Assembly: GCA_028283985.1 (NCBI GenBank) | Contig: JANQSQ010000170.1 | Coordinates: forward strand, 1 to 5,117 | Length of the DNA stretch: 5,117 nt | Direction: 5' to 3' | Source of the DNA: Rhodothermales bacterium | GTDB lineage: Bacteria > Bacteroidota > Rhodothermia > Rhodothermales > VXPQ01 | Shown: piece after piece, positions 1 to 5,117 of the stretch | Layout: each line of letters opens with the position of its first letter | Numbering within the stretch: position 1 is the first letter of the stretch | Notes under the pieces: model-generated | Seen by the model: only the letters and a program-made list of their open reading frames with translations | What the model was told of the DNA's origin: nothing | Databases searched by the model: none | Position numbers and translations under genes: made by a program

Positions 1-662
1 TTACGGGATTCCTTTGGTATCAGGGCGAATCCAATGCGGGCAACCCGGAAGACGCCGGACAGTACGCCATGCAGTTCCAGTCTCTTATATCCAGTTGGCG
101 CAGCGCTTGGGGAAACGATGCGGCGCCCTTCCTGTTCGTCTCTCTTGCGGGCTTCCGTGCGCCCCCCCTTGAGCCGGGAGACAGTAACTGGGCGCTTATG
201 CGCGAGTCGCAGTCGGCTGCCCTGACGCTGCCCAATGTCGGGCAGGCCATCACGATCGATATCGGGGAGGCGGACGACATCCATCCGCGCAACAAACAGG
301 ACGTCGGCCTTCGTCTCGCTCTGGCGGCCCGGCATCTTGCGTATGCGGAGAGCCTGGTATATTCCGGGCCGAACTATCGCGATCATGTCGTGGAAGGCGA
401 CCGAGTGATCCTGTCGTTCGATCACACGGGATCGGGTCTTGTCGCCCGCGGATCGTCGCAGCCCGGAGGATTCTCCATAGCGGGGGCGGACGGACGATTC
501 GTATGGGCCGATGCCCGTATCGACGGCGAGACGGTGGTCGTATCGAGTGATTCGGTCAAAAATCCCGTAGCCGCGCGGTATGCGTGGGCCGATAACCCCG
601 ACCGCGCCAACCTTTATAACGAGGAAGGGCTGCCCGCAGCGCCTTTTCGCACGGATCGTTAG
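1..662 (+). CDS. Sialate O-acetylesterase-like (SASA family) carbohydrate esterase, C-terminal part
   Basis: Partial gene, open at the left edge; the reading frame starts at base 3 and gives 219 residues before the TAG at 660-662. It opens almost at once with WYQGESNAG (residues 5-13 of the fragment, bases 15-41), the hallmark block of SASA/SGNH-type sialate O-acetylesterases. A WALMRESQ block follows (bases about 189-212). The catalytic D-x-x-H lies in ADDIHPRNK: Asp at 273-275 and His at 282-284. The last 100 or so residues look like the beta-rich C-terminal domain usual in these enzymes. The family hydrolyses O-acetyl esters on sialic acids or on other acetylated sugars, usually in the periplasm or outside the cell. 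The N-terminal part, including the GxS nucleophile block and any signal peptide, is not in the window. Bacterial members are often around 480-650 residues, so more than half is probably missing. The family assignment is firm; the true substrate cannot be read from this fragment. Confidence 0.92.
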   Translation, partial: TGFLWYQGESNAGNPEDAGQYAMQFQSLISSWRSAWGNDAAPFLFVSLAGFRAPPLEPGDSNWALMRESQSAALTLPNVGQAITIDIGEADDIHPRNKQDVGLRLALAARHLAYAESLVYSGPNYRDHVVEGDRVILSFDHTGSGLVARGSSQPGGFSIAGADGRFVWADARIDGETVVVSSDSVKNPVAARYAWADNPDRANLYNEEGLPAAPFRTDR

Positions 663-974
663 GGCCTGTTACCACTATGCGGTATGCGTACGATAGCCCG
701 CTTGCGTCTGTGCCGGCGAGCAGCAAACGGATACCCGGGCATGCCTTGAAGACCTTTCATCCATTTGATTCTTTTTGACTTTTTTGCATATCATGTTCGT
801 TTCGCTTATTGTTTTTGAAATCAAGCCGAAAAGGATTACAAGTCATCAATCCTCTGAAGCTGGAAGCGGGCGACACGTTCATCCGGACGAAAAAATGATG
901 TTGCTCAAATGAACGTTAACCGGTGGTCGTAGATCGAGTTGCGCCGGACGGTTGTCGATACTTTTCTTGCTGCC
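663..974. other. Intergenic region with AT-rich core, upstream of the receptor gene
   Basis: No convincing gene lies here. The first 90 bases after the esterase stop are GC-rich like the surrounding coding sequence. They contain only short perfect palindromes (CCCGGG at 734-739 and GGCATGCC at 738-745) with no loop and no T-run, so I do not call a terminator. From about 755 to 835 the composition changes sharply to T-rich sequence with repeated TTTTTG runs, which is the likely promoter zone of the downstream operon. The only forward ORF of note is a 39-codon one at 793-912, which has no recognisable features. Confidence 0.7.
783..817 (+). promoter_or_regulatory. Possible Bacteroidota-type promoter
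   Basis: The Bacteroidota sigma factor recognises TTTG near -33 and TAnnTTTG near -7. Here TTTG at 783-786 is followed after 20 bases by TATTGTTTTTG at 807-817, which matches the -7 element only loosely because the TTTG lies too far from the TA. Other TTTG copies lie at 764-767 and 774-777, so the exact pairing is uncertain. The position in the only AT-rich stretch of the window, about 160 bases before the proposed receptor start, is the main support. If real, it would drive the receptor and the secreted-protein gene together, with an untranslated leader of roughly 150 bases. Confidence 0.3.
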
Positions 975-3806
975 ATGACCCATTGCTTGCGATTTTTGCA
1001 CGGCCGCCTGTACATAGTAACCCCGTTTCTGGTTACATGCATGATCGCGCTGCAACCCGCCGCGGCGTCTACCGGCCCGGATGACAATACGGCGCCCAAC
1101 GGGTCTTTTTACCTGCCGCATGCGACGGCTCCTTCGCCGGGACCCACCGGGAAGATTGCCGGTCGCGTCACGGACGCCGACACGGGCGAACCCCTTCCAG
1201 GGGTCAACGTCGTTATCGCCGGCACCATCCAGGGCACGAGTACCGACGCGGAGGGATACTACTTTATTCTCAACGTAGCCCCCGGTACGTATGCCGTGCA
1301 GGCCTCTTTCATCGGCTTTGCGACGGTGACGGTGGAGAACGTTAGGGTCGTTCAGGACAATACGACCACCGTTGATTTTACGATGCGCGAGGAAGTCGTT
1401 CAGGGTGAAGAGGTGATCGTGTTTGCGGAGCGCCCCCTTGTCGAAATGGACCGCACGACCACCACCGCCGTTGTCGACGGCGAACAGCTCGCAGCCCTGC
1501 CGATCACCAACATCGGCGACGCCATCAACCTGCAAGCCGGGGTGGTGGACGGGCATTTTCGGGGCGGACGCATCGGCGAAGTGGCCTATCTCGTGAACGG
1601 TGTGCCCATCAACAATGCATTCAGCCAGACGGCCTCGTTCGACGTAGAACAAAACATGGTGTCGAGCCTCGAGGTCATCAGCGGTGTTTTCAACGCCGAG
1701 TACGGCCAGGCGCTATCGGGAGTGGTTAACATCGTTACGAAAGATCTGCCCGACCGCTGGTCCGGCTCCTTCCTGGGTTACACCGGCGCCATCGTCAGCA
1801 ACCGCAAGATCGAATTCCTTCGCCGTACGACCGAACCCGGCTCTTTTCTCGCTCCCTCCGATTTTGTGTCGGAGCGCTACAGCTACACCGAAGCCGCCGA
1901 ACTCCCCAACATCGTCGACGCCCAGGCGTCGCTTGGCGGACCCATACTCAGAAACAGGCTTGGCCTGCAGGCGTCTGTGCGTTACCTGCGGGACCATTCC
2001 CATTTTATCGGTCGCGACCTTTTCTCGCCATCCGACTCGTCGTCCAACCTGAACACCGGGCTTCCCCCCGGAGCCTGGGTCATCGAATCGACAGGGGACG
2101 GCGATTTTACCCCGCGCAACAATACGGAACGCCTGTCCGTCAACGGCACCCTCGGCTTCCAGGTCACGCCGAAATTCAAGGTGGATTACAACTTCTTTTT
2201 CCAGGGGGGCACATTCAACCCGTTCAGCCACTTCCGCAAGTATGTCCCTGACGGGATCAACCGGGTCGAGTTTCTGAACCAGACGCACATCGCAGGGTTG
2301 CGCTGGACAGTCGATAACCGGTCGTTTGCCAACCTGTCGTACAGCTACCTGCACGATAAAACCGATGTACGCCTGTATGAAGACCCGACCGACTCCCGCT
2401 ACCAGTCGAGTCAACTGAGTTCGCTGCAAGGCCAGTTCGCCTTTGCGGTGGGCGGCAACGACCTGAACACGAGCGATCAACTCACGGCCACCCATAGCAT
2501 CGTCGGCGACTATACCCGGCAGGCAGACCGGGTGCACCTGGTGAAGGCGGGCTTCCTTATCCGGCTGCACAGCCTGGACAATCGCGACTTCGGCATTGAA
2601 AAGTCGTTCCGGACAGGTAACCTGGCCCAGCCGTCGCCCGACGTGTGGAGCGACAACAGCCTGAATACTTCGCCCAGGGAATTCTCGGCGTATATCCAGG
2701 ACAAGATGGAATTCACGGGCCTGATCGCGAACGTGGGGCTCCGCTTCGATTATTTCGACCCGGATTACCTGATCCCCGTGGATTGGCAGCAGGCGAATCT
2801 GACGGATATCCCCGATCCCGCCGATCCGTCCACGTCGATTTCGAACCGGGAAGAAACCCCTTCCGAATACCAGTTCAGCCCGCGGATCGGCATCGCATTC
2901 CCTATCTCATCGACGGGCGTGATGCGATTCTCGGCGGGACTGTTCTTCCAGGTGCCGGCATTCGGTATCCTGTATTCCAATCCCGAATACGAGATTAATC
3001 CGACCTCAAGCTCGAACAGTTTCGGCAACCCGAACCTGAAACCCGAGCGCACGCTTTCTTTCGAAGTGGGGCTCCAGCAGGGGTTGACGGACGACATCGG
3101 CCTGGAACTGACGGTCTTCTCGAAGGACGTACGCAATCTGACCGGGCAGGAGATCCTGCGCAATCCCAACGGCGATTTCGCCATTCGCTGGATCAACCGC
3201 GACTTCGGCACGATTCGCGGCATGACATTCTCGCTCTTCCAGCGCCCCGGCGGGTGGCTCAACTGGACGCTGGACTATACGTTGCAATTCGCCGAGGGAA
3301 CGTCGTCGAGTCCCGGCGAGGCGTTCGGACGCCAGCAATCGGGCCTGGAAGCCATTCTTTCGCTGGTTCGCCTCGACTGGGATCGCCGCCATGTACTCAA
3401 CAACACGATCACTGTCACTCCGGTCGATGGGCTGGACCTGACGGTCATCAACCGCCTGCAGAGCGGCACCCCGTACACCACGATCCGCGATAACATCGTG
3501 TCGAACCTGAAAAACAACGCGGCGCGGCCTCTTATCTACGGCACGGATGTGCGAGCGTACTACAAGCTGCCTTTTCCGGGTCCGGATATCCAGCTCTTTC
3601 TGCAGGTGCAGAATCTGTTCGACATAGAGCAGGAAGTCAACGTGTATTCCGACACGGGCCGCGCCGACGAGTCGGTGGAACTGGAGCGGCTCCGGCGTAC
3701 GGGCGGCGAAGTGGGCGGCCTGAACACCATCGACGAGTGGTTCTACCAACAGGGGTTTTTCGGCGCGCCGCGCAGGATAAGCCTTGGACTCAACTACCGA
3801 TTTTAG
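975..3806 (+). CDS. TonB-dependent outer-membrane receptor with carboxypeptidase-regulatory-like domain
   Basis: Predicted 943-residue receptor that takes up a ligand through the outer membrane using TonB/ExbBD energy. I chose ATG 975 because it begins directly on a signal peptide: basic N-region, hydrophobic core YIVTPFLVTCMIAL, and a likely cut after QPAAA. An in-frame TTG at 939 would add 12 residues, and a TAG at 930 bars anything further upstream. No clear Shine-Dalgarno precedes either start. Counting from ATG 975, residues about 59-138 form a CarboxypepD_reg-like beta-sandwich (GKIAGRVTDADTGEPLPGVN, then GTSTDAEGYYF). The stretch EEVIVFA near 145-151 is a probable TonB box. The plug follows to about 258 (RGGRIGEVAYLVNGVPINN; FNAEYGQALSGVVNIVTK), then the barrel. 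Barrel landmarks are FSPRIGIAFPIS, GNPNLKPERT (about 684-693), LFLQVQNLFD and a terminal LGLNYRF with the final aromatic residue. It is SusC-like in layout but has no SusD gene next to it. The substrate is unknown. The next gene starts 36 bases downstream, probably in the same operon. Confidence 0.93.
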   Translation: MTHCLRFLHGRLYIVTPFLVTCMIALQPAAASTGPDDNTAPNGSFYLPHATAPSPGPTGKIAGRVTDADTGEPLPGVNVVIAGTIQGTSTDAEGYYFILNVAPGTYAVQASFIGFATVTVENVRVVQDNTTTVDFTMREEVVQGEEVIVFAERPLVEMDRTTTTAVVDGEQLAALPITNIGDAINLQAGVVDGHFRGGRIGEVAYLVNGVPINNAFSQTASFDVEQNMVSSLEVISGVFNAEYGQALSGVVNIVTKDLPDRWSGSFLGYTGAIVSNRKIEFLRRTTEPGSFLAPSDFVSERYSYTEAAELPNIVDAQASLGGPILRNRLGLQASVRYLRDHSHFIGRDLFSPSDSSSNLNTGLPPGAWVIESTGDGDFTPRNNTERLSVNGTLGFQVTPKFKVDYNFFFQGGTFNPFSHFRKYVPDGINRVEFLNQTHIAGLRWTVDNRSFANLSYSYLHDKTDVRLYEDPTDSRYQSSQLSSLQGQFAFAVGGNDLNTSDQLTATHSIVGDYTRQADRVHLVKAGFLIRLHSLDNRDFGIEKSFRTGNLAQPSPDVWSDNSLNTSPREFSAYIQDKMEFTGLIANVGLRFDYFDPDYLIPVDWQQANLTDIPDPADPSTSISNREETPSEYQFSPRIGIAFPISSTGVMRFSAGLFFQVPAFGILYSNPEYEINPTSSSNSFGNPNLKPERTLSFEVGLQQGLTDDIGLELTVFSKDVRNLTGQEILRNPNGDFAIRWINRDFGTIRGMTFSLFQRPGGWLNWTLDYTLQFAEGTSSSPGEAFGRQQSGLEAILSLVRLDWDRRHVLNNTITVTPVDGLDLTVINRLQSGTPYTTIRDNIVSNLKNNAARPLIYGTDVRAYYKLPFPGPDIQLFLQVQNLFDIEQEVNVYSDTGRADESVELERLRRTGGEVGGLNTIDEWFYQQGFFGAPRRISLGLNYRF

Positions 3807-3842
3807 CGACGGGCCCAGCGCCCATTGCAGCCATACGCCATC

Positions 3843-5117
3843 ATGTATGCTCCCCGTTTCTTTTCGCCGATGAGCCTGTCGCGGCTGTTTGCCGTCGCTA
3901 TCGCGGTGTTCGGTTTCACCGGCGCGAGGGCGGCAATGGCGCAGAACGCCGAGGCCATCCCCGATAACCTGCGCGGCGCGGAAGAATTCATCGCCCGCGG
4001 AATCCTGGACGGGAACCTGATCGTAACCAACTTTCGCAACCACGGCGAGCTTTCCAGGTGGAACGACCTGCCGTGGGGGGTCTGGCCAAGAGGAATCGGC
4101 GGCCGGCACATCGACGGCATCGGCGCCATCGTGGCTGGACAGGTGCCCGGCGAGCGGCTCAAGTGGCAAAGCCTCGGCTTCTACACGGACGCGCGGAGCG
4201 ATACCACGCTGAATCCGTTCATTCTCACCTATCGGGACTTCGGCAAACGGACCGGGCCTGCCGGCGAACTCTGGGGCTGGCTGCCCCTGCCGGGATTCAA
4301 CAATCCCAATCGCCTCGATCCCATCGCGCTGGCCCGGACTCCGACGCCTGCCATCAGCTCCGATCCCACTTCGTGGCCCGTATTCTGGCCCGACCGCCTC
4401 GACAGCCCCGACGATCCCGGCTGGCGAAACGACGAGATCGACGAAGACCCCTTCGTGGCGGCGTGGAACGGCTTTTTCGGCAAGGGCGTGTTCAACGCGG
4501 ACCTGGAGAGCTATTATGTGATAGACGATCACTCCGACATGGAGTATGCCATAGACCCTGCCACGAATAATCCCCACAGCGAGTTCGGCGTGTATTATCC
4601 AAGTCCGTCCGACTCTACGATGGGCGGCCTCGGCATGCTCAACCAGGTGCGCATTTTCCAGTGGGCGAACATTCTCGCGGAAGACATCATGTTCATTCTG
4701 TACCGTTTCTTCAACCGGGGAGAGACGGACCATGATCGCCTGTATTTCGCGCAGATCATGGACTTTGGCCTTGGCAACGAGGAAGGCGACGAAGTCGGCG
4801 CGTACGATCCGATTCAGGATGTGGCGTACGGTTGGGACCAGGACGGCATCGGGACGCGCATTTCGGGGGGGACATACGAGTTGGGCTATACGGGGTTTGC
4901 CTTTCTGGAAAGTCCGGCGCGCGCCTTCGACGGACTGGACAACGACGAGGACGGCATGACGGACGAGTCGCGTTTCGGCGGCCCCGGCGTCCTTATCGAA
5001 GGATCGGCGGAGATCCTTGCAGCGGCAATGGGCGCGCCCAATGTGGCCGATTTCGTTCGGGCCAACGGCCCCATCGAAATGCGCCCGGCGTACATGGCGG
5101 GCCGATGGTGGACGGGC
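3843..5117 (+). CDS. Large secreted protein of unknown function, receptor partner candidate (3' end missing)
   Basis: An uninterrupted frame runs from ATG 3843 to the right edge, giving 425 residues with no stop. The N-terminus is a signal peptide: MYAPRFFSPMSLSR, hydrophobic FAVAIAVFGF, likely cut AMA|QN after residue 33. Met10 (3870) is an alternative start. No enzyme motif is recognised. Visible blocks are a Trp/Gly-rich N-terminal part (WNDLPWGVWPRGIGGRH, about 73-89), TSWPVFWPDR (176-185), AWNGFFGKGVFNADLESYYV (207-226), FQWANILAEDIMFILYRF (272-289), YDPIQDVAYGWDQDGIG (321-337) and the acidic DGLDNDEDGMTDE (363-375), which resembles calcium-binding D-x-D-x-D-G loops. From memory, this block order is typical of large unannotated exported proteins encoded beside TonB-dependent receptors in FCB-group bacteria, often with C-terminal beta-sandwich or sorting domains; those would lie beyond this window. 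Tight spacing after the receptor implies co-transcription and a joint role at the cell surface, which is an inference. It is not SusD-like: there is no lipobox cysteine and no TPR-type helical pattern. Confidence 0.85.
   Translation, partial: MYAPRFFSPMSLSRLFAVAIAVFGFTGARAAMAQNAEAIPDNLRGAEEFIARGILDGNLIVTNFRNHGELSRWNDLPWGVWPRGIGGRHIDGIGAIVAGQVPGERLKWQSLGFYTDARSDTTLNPFILTYRDFGKRTGPAGELWGWLPLPGFNNPNRLDPIALARTPTPAISSDPTSWPVFWPDRLDSPDDPGWRNDEIDEDPFVAAWNGFFGKGVFNADLESYYVIDDHSDMEYAIDPATNNPHSEFGVYYPSPSDSTMGGLGMLNQVRIFQWANILAEDIMFILYRFFNRGETDHDRLYFAQIMDFGLGNEEGDEVGAYDPIQDVAYGWDQDGIGTRISGGTYELGYTGFAFLESPARAFDGLDNDEDGMTDESRFGGPGVLIEGSAEILAAAMGAPNVADFVRANGPIEMRPAYMAGRWWTG

Noticed and set aside
731..745. 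Palindromes CCCGGG and GGCATGCC as a possible terminator or operator after the esterase
   Set aside because: The perfect palindromes are too short, have no loop and no following T-run, and are expected by chance in GC-rich DNA.
879..1652. 257-codon minus-strand frame covering the receptor's 5' end and upstream region
   Set aside because: It is Arg/Gly/His-rich with no family resemblance, and it overlaps the signal peptide and the carboxypeptidase-regulatory-like domain of a clear gene.
1713..2570. 285-codon minus-strand frame inside the receptor gene
   Set aside because: It is entirely opposite the receptor's plug and barrel region, with low-complexity composition and no domain, so it is a shadow of the real gene.
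975..3806. Annotating the receptor as SusC
   Set aside because: No SusD gene follows, and the plug wording (RGGRIGEVAYLVNGVP) is closer to general TonB-dependent receptors with a carboxypeptidase-regulatory-like domain. The generic name is safer.
4058..4570. 170-codon plus-strand frame inside the third gene
   Set aside because: The Arg-rich product is typical of an out-of-frame reading. The frame starting at ATG 3843 has a signal peptide and structured motifs through the same bases.
3006..4733. 575-codon open frame on the minus strand spanning the end of the receptor and the start of the secreted-protein gene
   Set aside because: It lies antisense to two well-supported genes and has no recognisable domain or signal peptide. 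Long antisense frames are common opposite GC-rich genes because stop codons are rare in the complement of GC-biased codons.

Overview
The window is GC-rich with dense plus-strand coding. It shows three genes in the same direction: the 3' end of a SASA-family (sialate O-acetylesterase-like) carbohydrate esterase, a complete TonB-dependent outer-membrane receptor with an N-terminal carboxypeptidase-regulatory-like domain, and the 5' part of a large secreted protein of unknown function. The receptor architecture (signal peptide, CarboxypepD_reg-like domain, TonB box, plug, barrel), the absence of clear Shine-Dalgarno sequences and the type of secreted partner gene all suggest the Bacteroidota/Rhodothermota/Balneolota side of the FCB group. 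The high GC content favours a Rhodothermales-like organism over a low-GC Bacteroides or Flavobacterium. This placement is an inference from gene style, not from a marker gene.

Layout: positions 1-662 carry the esterase fragment, cut at the left edge, so its nucleophile block lies outside. Positions 663-974 are non-coding. They include a conspicuously AT-rich stretch (about 755-835) that probably holds the promoter of the next gene, and I see no convincing terminator hairpin. Positions 975-3806 encode the receptor; the in-frame TTG at 939 is an alternative start. After only 36 bases the third gene starts at 3843 and runs off the right edge at 5117.

The receptor and the secreted protein look like a two-gene operon: same strand, short gap, no terminator between them, and both products with export signals. 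The receptor would form a TonB-energised outer-membrane channel. The secreted protein could be its surface or periplasmic partner, in the position that SusD takes in SusCD systems, although it does not resemble SusD. The esterase is separated by the AT-rich gap and probably belongs to the preceding transcription unit. It may remove acetyl groups from glycans, which would fit a polysaccharide-use neighbourhood, but one fragment is not enough to define the substrate. No RNA genes, mobile elements, CRISPR arrays or long repeats were found.
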